NCBI GenBank assembly: GCA_030613245.1
Contig: JAUWMI010000024.1
Span: 1-64,000 of the forward strand
Length of the DNA: 64,000 nt
Source of the DNA: Candidatus Sumerlaeota bacterium
GTDB taxonomy: Bacteria; Sumerlaeota; Sumerlaeia; MWCT01; JAUWMI01
Direction: 5' to 3'
The translations under genes were made by a program, and so were the position numbers. Shown here one piece after another: positions 35,838 to 44,748 of this stretch (positions are counted from its first letter, which is position 1; every line of letters begins with the position of its first letter). Below the pieces are notes generated by a model. The model had not been told where the DNA came from and ran no database searches. It worked only from the letters and a program-made list of their open reading frames with translations.

Positions 35838-36140
35838 TCAGTCAGGAGGCATACGAGTTGAAGCGCTCTTCTTCTCACGTTCAATAAGCATGAGATTGCG
35901 GATATAGATAAAGAATCCGCAAGCTGTCCCGGCGGTAAAGACCGGGTCGTGCTGGCTAATGGCATAGACCAGCAGGATCGAGGTACCAATAAGACTGAGA
36001 TACCAGAACGCGAGTGGAATGACGCTCTTTTTCAATCGTTCACTGACGTACCATTGTACGCAAAATCGCGAGAAGAAAAATGCCTGGCCGATATAACCAA
36101 CGGCTTGCCAGGTGCCAAATTCCCAGCTGCCAATTTGCAT
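35838..36140 (-). CDS. LAB_N domain membrane protein
   Basis: A 100-residue protein with three membrane segments and the N-terminal lipid-A-biosynthesis (LAB_N) signature: VGYIGQAFFFSRFCVQWYVSE, VIPLAFWYLSLIGTSILL, and a last helix ending in FIYIRNLML with a charged tail. The domain occurs free or fused to lipid-A-disaccharide synthase; free forms lie beside GT2 and GT39 genes and are thought to take part in polyprenyl-phosphate sugar transfer. The ribosome-binding site (ggag) lies within the end of the upstream GT2 gene and only 3 bp separate the two, so they form one transcription unit. Confidence 0.85.
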   Translation of the reverse strand: MQIGSWEFGTWQAVGYIGQAFFFSRFCVQWYVSERLKKSVIPLAFWYLSLIGTSILLVYAISQHDPVFTAGTACGFFIYIRNLMLIEREKKSASTRMPPD

Positions 36141-36143
36141 GGC

Positions 36144-36875
36144 TCACAGCTCCTTTTCAATTTTATAGCGCAGGGATCGCTTTTGCATCCAACGCACTGC
36201 AAGAAGGTCTTTCAGGGCCTTAAACATGCGGTTTGTCATGGAGTATTTCGTCTTGCCGTGCGTGCGCGGAAGATGGTTCACCGGAATTTGCTCCACGCGA
36301 AACCCCTCAAGCTGAAACAGGGTCGGGAGAAACCGATGCATCCCTTCGTGGAGCTTGACGTTCTGGAGACAGTGTGTGTGGAAGGCTTTCAGAGTACATC
36401 CAGTGTCAATAATGGAATCGTGCGTGATCCAATTGCGAATGCCGTTGGCGATTCTGGATTGAATGCGCCGGAGCCATGAGTCTTTGCGGCGCACGCGATA
36501 GCCGCACACCACGTCAGTATGCTGAAGCCGCTCGAGCAGATGCGGGATGTCGTGCGGGTCGTTCTGCAAATCACCGTCCATCATAACGATAGTGTCGCTT
36601 TGGGCATGGCGGAATCCAGCGTCCAGTGCTGCGGTCTGGCCATAGTTTCTGTCAAACTTAAGCACGCGGAGCTCGGGCGTATGCTGACAGAGCCGGGCAA
36701 GGAGCTCGTATGAACTATCGGTTGAGCCGTCATCAATGTAGATGATTTCAAATGCGCGCCCCAGAGGCGTAAGGGCCGCTTGAATCCGTCGTACGAGCTC
36801 CTCAATATTCTCGTGTTCGTTCTTGATGGGAATGATGATGGACAGCTCAGGCTTGACAGGATGTGCGAGTACCAC
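36144..36875 (-). CDS. DPM1/ArnC-like GT2 glycosyltransferase
   Basis: A 243-residue family 2 glycosyltransferase. It has SIIIPIKNEHENIEELVRRI, the DDG of IIYIDDGSTDSSYELLA, RNYGQTAALDAGFRHA, and the metal-binding DGD of MMDGDLQNDPHDIP, followed by KDSWLRRIQSRIANGIRN. The family transfers a sugar to polyprenyl phosphate. Unlike many relatives it ends without C-terminal membrane helices; the adjacent LAB_N protein may supply the membrane part. The product could feed the GT39-type enzymes of this window. The likely donor is UDP-sugar or GDP-mannose. Confidence 0.9.
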   Translation of the reverse strand: MVLAHPVKPELSIIIPIKNEHENIEELVRRIQAALTPLGRAFEIIYIDDGSTDSSYELLARLCQHTPELRVLKFDRNYGQTAALDAGFRHAQSDTIVMMDGDLQNDPHDIPHLLERLQHTDVVCGYRVRRKDSWLRRIQSRIANGIRNWITHDSIIDTGCTLKAFHTHCLQNVKLHEGMHRFLPTLFQLEGFRVEQIPVNHLPRTHGKTKYSMTNRMFKALKDLLAVRWMQKRSLRYKIEKEL

Positions 36876-37018
36876 GGCCAGATCTCAGTTAGGGATGATT
36901 AGGCCTCTTACTTAGCGTTGCCATTGCTTGTGTAGGCATATACAAAAAGGCACGAAGGGCATTCAGACATAAACGCAGATCTTCGTGCTTGCGAATCCTT
37001 GGGAGCGCATGAGAATAC

Positions 37019-37354
37019 TTATCCCATGTTGCCGCATACCGGGCACTTCATTTTCCCGCCTGTTGGAGCGCCGCACAGCCGACAGTGCTTACTCGGGTCA
37101 ACGCTGGAGTAGCTGCGGAAGACCTTATAGATTTCGAGTGGTGTTTTTGGGCGTTGGCCAGTTTTATCTTCTGTATCGGCCTCCGCAACGTCGGGCAGCT
37201 CCTTCTCATAGCGGGCTTCCATGAGGTACATTGCGAGGTCAACAATATAATTCACAAAATCAGGTTCGTTTTTATAAAGGTCTACATTGCGCTTCAAGAT
37301 GTCAATGATCTCATCCTTTGAGAGCTTCTTCTTTGCGGTCCGATAGGGAACCAT
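37019..37354 (-). CDS. zinc-ribbon protein of unknown function
   Basis: About 111 residues. The N-terminal part is an acidic, helical region (LSKDEIIDILKRNVDLYKN, LAMYLMEARYEKELPD). The C-terminus has two CxxC pairs in HCRLCGAP and KCPVCGNMG, a zinc ribbon of rubredoxin-like form. ATG 37354 has aaaggag at good spacing, so the upstream in-frame start (37375) is not used. No enzyme motif is visible; a nucleic-acid or protein-binding role is possible. The ribosome-binding site and isolated position, with folC upstream on the same strand, suggest a separate or read-through unit. Confidence 0.7.
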   Translation of the reverse strand: MVPYRTAKKKLSKDEIIDILKRNVDLYKNEPDFVNYIVDLAMYLMEARYEKELPDVAEADTEDKTGQRPKTPLEIYKVFRSYSSVDPSKHCRLCGAPTGGKMKCPVCGNMG

Positions 37355-37491
37355 GTCACACTCCTTTAGGCTCAAGGCTCATTTAAGCGAGCGGAAAGTT
37401 CAACACCGAGAGAAAATTGCGCGCGTTTTTTCATCACAGAGAACTTCTTGCGTCAATGGCTTATTATACATAGGCGAGCCGGCTGAGAATG

Positions 37492-38871
37492 TCAAATGTT
37501 TATCGCCTTGTGTTTCTGGTAGCGGTGTCGTATGGGCCCTACGTTATAGAGAGAACCAAGAGCAGCGATGACCTCTTCGCGTGATGCGATTGTGAGAGCC
37601 AGGTCAGTCGCCTTTTCCGCAGAGTCGGCGCTTTGCACCTCAGGGCAACAAGAAGTAGCCTGGGCTGTGAGGGTCTCCAACGGGCAGGCACGAGGGCTTG
37701 GTGCCGGGAAAACGATCAGGCGCCGCAAATTCCGGGACGAACCGAGCAGCTGAAGAATCTGGTTAATCATCTTATCACGCAGAACGCCCAGAAGCAACGT
37801 GCGCGGCTGCGTGGGAAAGAGGTTGTCCAGAGTATTCAGGAGTGCAGTAACCGAGATGGGGCAGTGTGCTCCATCTACTATAAAATAAGGGTTACGGCCC
37901 AGGACTTCAACGCGGCCCGGCAGGCTGCACTGCCGAACGCCGGCGATTATGGCATCGTCCGCGCAAGGAAATCCGTGTTCGGAAACAATCTCGAGAGCCG
38001 CCAGTGCAGTCAGAATATTGTCAGCCTGGTGATTCCCAAGCAGGGGTGTGGTGAGATGAATAATCCGGCTCTCTGGCATTCGTCCAGGCGAACAAGTTTG
38101 ATAAACGAGCTGCTGGCCTTCCAGGTTCTGCGAGGCTTTCACCACATTCACCTGCTCCCAGCTATTAACTAAAGTAGCCTGTTTCTCGTGGCAGACTTCT
38201 TCGATAATAGGTAAGCCCTCGTCCAGTGCTACCTTGGATTGTGGGGCGAGCACAACCGGGGTTCTCGATTTGATGATACCGGCTTTTTCTCGGGCAATGG
38301 CACTGAGCGTGGGGCCGAGAGTGTGAATATGGTCCAGGCCGAGCGACGTCAAGATTGACACGATTGGCTGCAACACATTGGTAGAGTCCAGGCGGCCTCC
38401 CAGCCCCACCTCGATAACGGCAATGTTGACCTTTTGCCTGGCAAAATGGATAAAAGCAAGAGCCGTCAGGAGCTCAAACACCGTCCGGAAAGATGCTGGC
38501 TGCTGGACCGACTTTTGTGCCAGATTTGATCTAAGCGACGCCAGAATCTCGGCAAACTCTGCTTCAGTGATTGGCTGTCCGTTCACCTGTACGCGTTCGC
38601 AATAGGAGTTGATATGTGGGGACGCGAAAAGCCCTGTCCGATAGCCTGCGGCGTTCAGAATAGATGCGAAGATGGCGGCGGTAGACCCCTTGCCTTTGGT
38701 TCCAGCGATGTGAATAGATGCGAATCTGGTCTGGGGATTACCAAGGCGAGAAAGGAACTCTGCAAAGTCCGAGAGGTCAAACCTGGTGTCCATCTGCTGC
38801 GGTTGCAGGAGGAGCCGCTCATAGTCAACGAACTGCGACAGAAAACGGATGGAGTCGGCGTAAGTCCACAT
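37492..38871 (-). CDS. folC: folylpolyglutamate/dihydrofolate synthase
   Basis: About 459 residues, a Mur-ligase-family ATP enzyme that adds glutamate to (dihydro)folates. It has the P-loop HIAGTKGKGSTAAIFASILN (about residues 50-70), FASPHINSYCERVQVNG, VGLGGRLDSTNVL with the metal-binding region, LGLDHIHTLGPTLSAIA and the C-terminal IVDGAHCP. The open frame extends another 96 bp upstream (38967), but the extension has no family resemblance, and MWTYADSIRFL at 38871 fits the usual N-terminus; the ribosome-binding site is weak. It is the last minus-strand gene before a switch to plus-strand genes. Confidence 0.93.
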   Translation of the reverse strand: MWTYADSIRFLSQFVDYERLLLQPQQMDTRFDLSDFAEFLSRLGNPQTRFASIHIAGTKGKGSTAAIFASILNAAGYRTGLFASPHINSYCERVQVNGQPITEAEFAEILASLRSNLAQKSVQQPASFRTVFELLTALAFIHFARQKVNIAVIEVGLGGRLDSTNVLQPIVSILTSLGLDHIHTLGPTLSAIAREKAGIIKSRTPVVLAPQSKVALDEGLPIIEEVCHEKQATLVNSWEQVNVVKASQNLEGQQLVYQTCSPGRMPESRIIHLTTPLLGNHQADNILTALAALEIVSEHGFPCADDAIIAGVRQCSLPGRVEVLGRNPYFIVDGAHCPISVTALLNTLDNLFPTQPRTLLLGVLRDKMINQILQLLGSSRNLRRLIVFPAPSPRACPLETLTAQATSCCPEVQSADSAEKATDLALTIASREEVIAALGSLYNVGPIRHRYQKHKAINI

Positions 38872-39031
38872 GCAACGAGACCCTGTGTTGCTGGCTGGAT
38901 GCCAATCCTCTTGACACGTCAACCAGCGTCTCGGTAAAGTAAGAAGTGTTGTACAGAACGTTATCAAGATTTCAGCGGTCTATCCGCATGAAAGCCGACT
39001 GACTATACACAGCCGCAAAGGAGGATGTCAA

Positions 39032-39580
39032 ATGATACAGCGAGGAGCGATGGGAATTGGGATCGGGCTGGTAGCAATTGTGCTTGTAGGATGCGCGTTC
39101 AATACCAGGCCCATGTTCGACTACAAGGAGGACGGGGAGCAGGTGCAGGTCAAGCGGATTGCCAAGCATCAAAGCATTGACTATTTCCATAGATGGCGGC
39201 GTACGGCCTACGTGAAAAACACCGGGGAACTGCACTGGCTGCTTTCGCAGGATCAGAAAGAAATCACCGCCGAATATGGCCAGCCCGACTACCTCCGCCG
39301 AACGTTCCGTTCGATCCGAGGAGATCTGGTCAAGGAATGGGCCTACGTTGCTCAGGGCAAGATGTTTCAGTTTGTGCGCCGACAGCTGGTGTATGAGGGC
39401 GAGCTGACCGATCTCGAGAAGACGTTGATTCAGTACGGGTATCCCAACTTTGTGTTTGCCGAGCAACTGGAGCCCGATATTACACGGTTGACATTTATAT
39501 ACAAAAGTATTTTTGGTCTCCGGAGACAAGTATTTAGCTTTGCAGACGGCCACTTATGCTATAGCCAGGATACGCTGTAG
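39032..39580 (+). CDS. lipoprotein of unknown function
   Basis: A 182-residue secreted lipoprotein. The signal peptide (MIQRGAMGIGIGLVAIVLVGC) ends in a lipobox LVGC with Cys21 as the lipidation site. The mature part has a GQPDYLRRTFRS segment and many aromatic and charged residues, with no recognised domain; the GxPDY motif recalls small outer-membrane lipoproteins with a repeat around a glycine-proline turn. A strong ribosome-binding site (aaaggagg) precedes ATG 39032. It lies 113 bp before the TPR lipoprotein start and is probably in the same unit. Function unknown. Confidence 0.7.
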   Translation: MIQRGAMGIGIGLVAIVLVGCAFNTRPMFDYKEDGEQVQVKRIAKHQSIDYFHRWRRTAYVKNTGELHWLLSQDQKEITAEYGQPDYLRRTFRSIRGDLVKEWAYVAQGKMFQFVRRQLVYEGELTDLEKTLIQYGYPNFVFAEQLEPDITRLTFIYKSIFGLRRQVFSFADGHLCYSQDTL

Positions 39581-39692
39581 GCGGTAGGTTATGGCATCAG
39601 CGGCTAAAGCTGATTGGGGCGATATGAATAAATCGGAGCATGCTGGAGGCCCGGTAATGGAACGCGGTGTAGCGCAGTTCGGGGAGTTAGCC

Positions 39693-40991
39693 GTGAGCGA
39701 GAAAAGCTGGCGGATGTCCCTGTGTTGTATTTTGATCTTGCTGGTGGCGTGCACGGTATGCATTGGGTTTATAGGATGCCGGCATACGCAGCATTTGTCG
39801 CCGGTTGAGGCACGGCGACAGGCCATAGACCTCCTGACCCAGGGAGAGCGCTACGAGGCTGAGGGTGAGTATCAACTGGCTCTGGAGTTTTTTATTCAGG
39901 CCGCTGAGCACTCGCCACGACCGGCTATTTTTTATCACATGGGCCATTGTTATGCCGCGCTCGGCCAATACGAACGAGCTATTCCGCATTACCAGAAAGC
40001 GCTGTCGCTGGCACCAGACTATGCGCTGGCGAAGTATGAGCTCGCTCAGGCTGAGTATCAGGCCAATCGTCTATATGCTGAACAGCCGGGTCATCGTGTC
40101 CAACGTGCACCAGCTTCCATGGATAGTTTATCACAGAACAACCAGCAATCCGACACGGAGCCAAAGGCTGAGGTAGAGTCCAGGAGTACGCCAACGTCTT
40201 CGGATTTGGAGTCTCACGATGCGGCTCCTGGCGCTCACGTATCCGCCGCGGCGGAGACAAAACCTTTGGATATCTCGACTGAGACCAGTTCACCAACGCT
40301 CTCAGAGGTCAGTATTCAGAAAACCGAGCAAGGCGTTCCCTCTCTGGAAAAGGTGAAGCAGCTGTTATTCGAGCGAGAGCCTGGGAGTAATGCTGTGCAA
40401 CGCTACAATAAGCAAGACAGTATGATTCTCGGCAGTTTCGCCTACCATTTTCAGAAAGCCGAGTCGTTCCGGAAAAAGATGATGTATCAGGAGGCTATTG
40501 GGGAGTACGAGGATGCTCTGAAGCTGAATCCCCGGCACGTACAATGCCACATGATGCTTGCGGACAGCTCGAGGAAATTGAAACGCTTTGATCGAGCGGA
40601 GCAACATTATCTGGCCGCGCTGGATCTTGCGCCGGATAATGCCGAGAGCTATTTTAAACTCGGAAATCTTTATCTTGAGCAGAAACGATATCCTCAAGCA
40701 GTGACCTCCTACGCGCGCTCCGTCGAGCTCAATCCTGAGCAGTGCAATGTGGTTAATAACCTCGGCGTGGTCTATATGAAGCAAAACGAGTACGAAAAGG
40801 CACTGGAAGCATTTCGCCACGTCCTGGTCCTTGACCCCGGATTTGCAAATGCTTACCTGAACCTGGGTATTATCTTTAGTGATGTATATCGGGATCGCAC
40901 TAAGGCTTTATTGTATTTTGAAAAGTATGTGGAGCTCGATGGGCCACGTAAAGATGAGGTTCGTGCGTGGATGGCCGAGCTGAAGTCATAA
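39693..40991 (+). CDS. TPR lipoprotein
   Basis: About 432 residues from GTG 39693, which has a good ribosome-binding site (ggggag) and gives a compact signal peptide ending in FIGC, a lipobox; an in-frame ATG at 39591 would make an atypical long leader. Two TPR blocks are separated by a low-complexity Ser/Thr/Glu linker (about residues 125-215). The first covers YEAEGEYQLALEFFIQAAEH and AALGQYERAIPHYQKALSLA. The second, near the C-terminus, has at least five repeats (YQEAIGEYEDALKLNPRH, YLEQKRYPQAVTSYARSVEL, MKQNEYEKALEAFRHVLVL). It is probably periplasmic or outer-membrane and may organise an assembly complex. Similar to PilF/BamD-like scaffolds only in general design. Confidence 0.75.
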   Translation: MSEKSWRMSLCCILILLVACTVCIGFIGCRHTQHLSPVEARRQAIDLLTQGERYEAEGEYQLALEFFIQAAEHSPRPAIFYHMGHCYAALGQYERAIPHYQKALSLAPDYALAKYELAQAEYQANRLYAEQPGHRVQRAPASMDSLSQNNQQSDTEPKAEVESRSTPTSSDLESHDAAPGAHVSAAAETKPLDISTETSSPTLSEVSIQKTEQGVPSLEKVKQLLFEREPGSNAVQRYNKQDSMILGSFAYHFQKAESFRKKMMYQEAIGEYEDALKLNPRHVQCHMMLADSSRKLKRFDRAEQHYLAALDLAPDNAESYFKLGNLYLEQKRYPQAVTSYARSVELNPEQCNVVNNLGVVYMKQNEYEKALEAFRHVLVLDPGFANAYLNLGIIFSDVYRDRTKALLYFEKYVELDGPRKDEVRAWMAELKS

Positions 40992-41400
40992 GATAAAGTT
41001 AATCCAAGAGACCAGGAGGTTAAGAAAACGTATGGGAGGCTCGATAAATGAGGATGAGCGGGAAATCGAAGGGATAAGACAGAAGAAAACAGCGAAAGGC
41101 GGGGTTTAGAGTGACTGAAAAGAAAGTACGTTCTCTATTTGCCCTAAGTTCAATGAAGTTAGTACTGAAAAGCAATAAGTATCATTGCCCAGAATGATTA
41201 TGTCAGGATTAGCCAGGAGACAGCGTCCGACGTGAAGCTGCGTAAAAAAAAGCTTGACAGCAATGGCAAAAGAAGCATACAAAGTAGAACTAGATTCAAG
41301 TCGTTTGTCCTGTGGTTTCATTTCCAGCGGACATATATTCTGTAGCTCCTGTAGCAGTTGCCATCCTGAAGTTTTCAGAGACGGTTCCTACTAAATTGAG

Positions 41401-41429
41401 TTGACGACTTGGCGACAATAGTATATAAA
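41401..41429 (+). promoter_or_regulatory. sigma-70 promoter of secreted protein gene
   Basis: TTGACG (41401-41406), a 17-bp spacer and TATAAA (41424-41429). Transcription would start near 41436, leaving a leader of about 140 bases. Confidence 0.6.
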
Positions 41430-41476
41430 TAAAGCCAGTACGGGGTAGTATCGCTTATCGGCCAGGAGGTGATAGC

Positions 41477-41524
41477 AACACCCTCTTTACCATTTGCTTG
41501 GTGTAAGTTCATAGGCGGGGTGTT
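41477..41524 (+). promoter_or_regulatory. possible structured leader
   Basis: aacaccc (41477-41483) pairs with gggtgtt (41518-41524) across a 34-base loop, inside the leader and about 50 bases before the start codon. It does not match a riboswitch class I know; a role in mRNA stability or regulation is only a guess. Confidence 0.3.
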
Positions 41525-41576
41525 ACCAAACCTAGCACTGTGAACGCACATTTTGGATAGCAGAAAGGAGGGAAAT

Positions 41577-43154
41577 ATGATGCGAAAGGGGTTATTCGTA
41601 ACCCTGGCGATTGTTGCTATTGCCTTGCTTAGTGGTAGCGTATATGGTTATGCGCCTGTCATCGGGAATATTCCGGACGTTATAATTGGCGATCAGGAAG
41701 ACGAGGCGGGCTGGACGATTGATCGGAACTTCTTCCGATACACCAATGCGTTCGACTTTCTCGCCTATGTTAGCGACGGAGACACTACTGAGACGTTGCT
41801 GAAATGGTCGTTCATCGAGGAAGCGAGTCCCGGTGGAACGCCTACCGATTGGTTCGAGATTAGCGGAGTTACGCAGACAACGGTGGGCAGTACCAACCCA
41901 CCCGCTGGTGCTAAGGATTTAACACTAGGCGGAACTGATTATACCCCCACTTTCCGGGATACTTACGCGAGCCCAGGTACCGAGGATCCAGGTCCCTACA
42001 CAGGGATTGTGGAGGGGTCAGGACAGCACAGCAAGCTGATCTGGCTGTATGCATCTGACGGCACGCGGGAAGATTCCAAGGACATAATAGTCTACTCGAT
42101 TGATGGGGAGTATGACGACCTTAGCGGTGGTCCAATCTTCATAAAGGAATATACCTTTGATACAACTGTTGAAGGTTGGTCATTCTTGGGCTTAGTTGGT
42201 ACTGGCTTCACTGGGGCAACGTCCAGCTATACTGCCGGTCGGTTAGGCATCATTTCAACAAATGATTCAACCAACCGCGTGGGGTTCTGGCAAAGCCCGG
42301 TTGATATTGCTTATGTGGCAGATAATGTGTACCGGGCAAGATACCTGGTCTCCTCAAGTGCAGCCACGGCTAATCAGAATCCGCAGTTCCGCATGCGATG
42401 GACCCATGATGTATCGCTCCAGTCCGCAACGCAGGTAGTGAATGCATCAGGCACGTACGACAATTCCGTGCCAACTGACCCAACAACGAAAGAATACTCG
42501 TCCTATTTTGATCCAGCCGTGGGCGGAAATATGGGTGTTGCATTTGACATGCTTGACTTCGACGTAAATCAGTATGGGACGCATTATGTGGATTCAGTGA
42601 TTGTGGAGCGGTTCCCGGATCCGGCAGCAGGCACAGCGGTCAAGACATATACCGATTCCGCTGACTTTGCAAACTGGGGATTCGTGACCAACGTCGGCTA
42701 CGGTCCAGTTACGTCCGGTGGCGCAGGCACTGGCACGCTTTCCATTACGTCTGTGACTGCTGACGCCAGCAATTATGGCTGGTGGCAGTCCAGTGGGTCG
42801 GCTAACGAGCTGACATATGTGGCGGATAAGCTCTATCGGGCTACATACACTCTGAGATGCGCGAGTGACACGGCCCGGAACACCATGCCACAGGTCAGAC
42901 TGCGTACCCAGAATGATGACGCACAGATGACGCAGACGATGGAGCTGAACAGCCAAGGTACTGGCCCAGGCGCAATGCCAGCAGTTGGTGGTACTGACTA
43001 CGGCGTCTACTTCGAGACGCCAACTCTGCCCGGCTCACCAACGACCGCGAATGATGGATTCATCGTGGCGATTGATGTGCTTGACTTCAACTCGGCGCAG
43101 GGCGGTACCATCTACATGGACAGCGTTGCGATTGATTATCTTGCGATTCCTTAA
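41577..43154 (+). CDS. secreted protein with duplicated beta-sandwich domain
   Basis: A 525-residue exported protein. ATG 41577 follows a perfect aaaggagg ribosome-binding site. The signal peptide (KGLFVTLAIVAIALLSGSVYGY) is followed by a region with SDGDTTETLLKWSF typical of extracellular all-beta folds. From about residue 185 two related units of about 165 residues occur. Each has G(F/W)WQS, YVAD(N/K)(L/V)YRA, a middle RMRW/RLRT strand, then (F/V)A(F/I)D(M/V)LDF and (Y/M)(M/V)DSV; they resemble carbohydrate-binding jelly rolls and arose by duplication. No anchor is visible. Strong promoter, ribosome-binding site and terminator suggest an abundant secreted or surface-layer-like product. Function unknown. 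Confidence 0.75.
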   Translation: MMRKGLFVTLAIVAIALLSGSVYGYAPVIGNIPDVIIGDQEDEAGWTIDRNFFRYTNAFDFLAYVSDGDTTETLLKWSFIEEASPGGTPTDWFEISGVTQTTVGSTNPPAGAKDLTLGGTDYTPTFRDTYASPGTEDPGPYTGIVEGSGQHSKLIWLYASDGTREDSKDIIVYSIDGEYDDLSGGPIFIKEYTFDTTVEGWSFLGLVGTGFTGATSSYTAGRLGIISTNDSTNRVGFWQSPVDIAYVADNVYRARYLVSSSAATANQNPQFRMRWTHDVSLQSATQVVNASGTYDNSVPTDPTTKEYSSYFDPAVGGNMGVAFDMLDFDVNQYGTHYVDSVIVERFPDPAAGTAVKTYTDSADFANWGFVTNVGYGPVTSGGAGTGTLSITSVTADASNYGWWQSSGSANELTYVADKLYRATYTLRCASDTARNTMPQVRLRTQNDDAQMTQTMELNSQGTGPGAMPAVGGTDYGVYFETPTLPGSPTTANDGFIVAIDVLDFNSAQGGTIYMDSVAIDYLAIP

Positions 43155-43202
43155 TCGTGATACTCGACAGTAATTAAGCGAACCGCGGGATACGCAGCAT
43201 AG

Positions 43203-43247
43203 GCAGGTAAAAGATGGGTTTTTAACATCTTTTACCTGCTTTTTTTT
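43203..43247 (+). terminator. rho-independent terminator
   Basis: A perfect 14-bp stem (gcaggtaaaagatg pairing with catcttttacctgc) around a loop of nine bases is followed by eight T. It ends the transcript of the secreted protein gene, 49 bp after its stop codon. Confidence 0.92.
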
Positions 43248-43417
43248 ATTTTCAAGCGACGCGGGTTCCAGGTCCTGGCTCATGCTGGTAGCCATGCACA
43301 GAGAAAAAAATTGTGAGCGGCTCCTAGTGCATGGCCAAGGTTGTTTTGACGGATACGTGCCCGCCAGTGGTGCATAGTCGGGAAAGCATCCTCCTGCATT
43401 AAAAGGCGAAAGATTTT

Positions 43418-43445
43418 GTAGGGGCACGCCGCGGCGTGCCCCTAC
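43418..43445. repeat. 28-bp perfect palindrome (GTAGGGGCACGCCG arms)
   Basis: Two 14-bp arms with no spacer form a perfect palindrome. A related GC-rich palindrome is found at 53797-53817 (gggcgacccg arms). Such GGGGC(G)AC...palindromes are a dispersed class in several bacterial lineages and resemble REP/BIME or small non-autonomous elements. The perfect symmetry suggests recent origin or selection for hairpin formation. Confidence 0.75.
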
Positions 43446-43594
43446 ATGCCTTATTGCAAAGTTGGCGCTGTACCAGTACTGCGCGGGCAGGGAAGAATTT
43501 TCTTGATCTTTTGCCGTAGCCAGGGGTCAACTAAGCCCTGCAATGGAACAGGGGGGGAATCGCGCGCCGCCCGCCTGGAGGTCGCAATAGGCAT

Positions 43595-44464
43595 GTGGCG
43601 GCGCCTTATCAGGTAGGCATTATGCGCATCTTGGTGACGCTGTGGCAGTCGCGAGAGTTGGTGTGGAATCTGATCAAGCGTGAGCTTAAGACGCGCTACA
43701 AGGGGTCGGTGCTGGGGTTTGTGTGGTCAGTGGCCAAACCGCTGTTGCTCACGTTGGTACTGCTACTGGTCTTCTCATTCATTATTCCATTTCGTTTACG
43801 CAATCCCGGATTGCCATTTGTTTTTCACCTTCTTGCGGGTGTTCTGGCATGGATGTTCTTTGCCGGGACATTAATGGAGTCATTGTATTCCATACTGGGC
43901 AACGCAAATCTGATCAAGAAGGTCCAGGTGCCGGCTGTTGTGTTTCCAGCCGCAACGGTTCTGGCGAATCTGGTGCATTTTCTCCTTGCGCTGATTGTGC
44001 TGCTTGCCTTCATGGTCGGCTTTGGGATCCCATTGTCTCCATACCTTGTGTTGATCCCCATTGGCGTAGTGCTGCAGACACTCCTGATTTTTTCGCTGGC
44101 CCTGCTCATCTCTTCGCTGAATGTATTCTACCGCGACGTAACTTCGATTACAGAGGTTGTGCTCAACCTCTGGTTCTACGTCACGCCGATTTTTTATGCG
44201 GTGTATCATGTACAAGACAAAGTGGACCAGCGCTATTCCGACGGGCTGTTTTTACTCTACTTTTTTTACCTCTGGAATCCGATGACGCCGATTGTGTTGT
44301 TCTATCGGCGGGTACTATACCATACAGTACTGACACCGCCTGAATTTGACGATGCGAGCCTGGTCTATTTCCTCATCATCGCTACATGTCTGATCGCTCT
44401 CTGTTTTCTGGTGGCCTCGAAAGTCTTTCAGCACTATAGCCGGAGGTTTGCAGACGAACTGTAG
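43595..44464 (+). CDS. Wzm-type ABC polysaccharide exporter permease
   Basis: A 289-residue ABC-2 transporter membrane protein. The N-terminal LVWNLIKRELKTRYKGSVLGFVWSVAKPLLLTL stretch (split over two helices) is the hallmark of Wzm/TagG/KpsM permeases for O-antigen, teichoic acid or capsule. Six membrane segments follow, with VPAVVFPAATVLANLVHFLL and NLWFYVTPIFYAVYHV. The partner ATPase (Wzt) is normally next to it, but no ABC ATPase lies in the window. GTG 43595 has no good ribosome-binding site; ATG 43622 (MRILVTLW) is an alternative start. The substrate is probably a lipid-linked polymer made by genes elsewhere or by the GTs here. Confidence 0.85.
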   Translation: MAAPYQVGIMRILVTLWQSRELVWNLIKRELKTRYKGSVLGFVWSVAKPLLLTLVLLLVFSFIIPFRLRNPGLPFVFHLLAGVLAWMFFAGTLMESLYSILGNANLIKKVQVPAVVFPAATVLANLVHFLLALIVLLAFMVGFGIPLSPYLVLIPIGVVLQTLLIFSLALLISSLNVFYRDVTSITEVVLNLWFYVTPIFYAVYHVQDKVDQRYSDGLFLLYFFYLWNPMTPIVLFYRRVLYHTVLTPPEFDDASLVYFLIIATCLIALCFLVASKVFQHYSRRFADEL

Positions 44465-44748
44465 AGCCGGATTTCCCACTTAAGTCTAACTTGAACTTGT
44501 AAGTTTTGCAAAGCCTGTAAAACAGGTATATGATTGAATTTCAAATGGGCTTGGGCGAGGGGATCTAATCGGTGACAGAAAAAAGGGAGTAGTTCGGGTC
44601 GAGTTTGATCCGTGTTTGGAGCTGCAATTTCGAGGAGCTAGGATCAGCAGTAGAAGGAATTCCTGCGATAGATATCTGAGAGAATTAATATGCAACAAAA
44701 TGCCTGGTATGAACGCTGGCCAACTTCAGATAGGAAGTTTTGTATTAC

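Larger units (their letters stand above)
40992..41576. other. long 5' region of the secreted protein gene
   Basis: Contains a 25-codon frame (41032-41109) with an aggagg 12 bases upstream, of doubtful reality; a promoter at 41401; and a leader with a possible stem (41477-41483 with 41518-41524). The rest shows nothing I recognise. Confidence 0.4.
43155..43594. other. 440-bp intergenic region
   Basis: Holds the terminator at 43203 and the 28-bp palindrome at 43418-43445. A weak ctggagg (43575-43581) lies before the ABC permease gene. No other gene. Confidence 0.5.

Noticed and set aside
38872-38967. N-terminal extension of FolC
   Set aside because: The extra 32 residues have no resemblance to the family and the family N-terminus fits the ATG at 38871.
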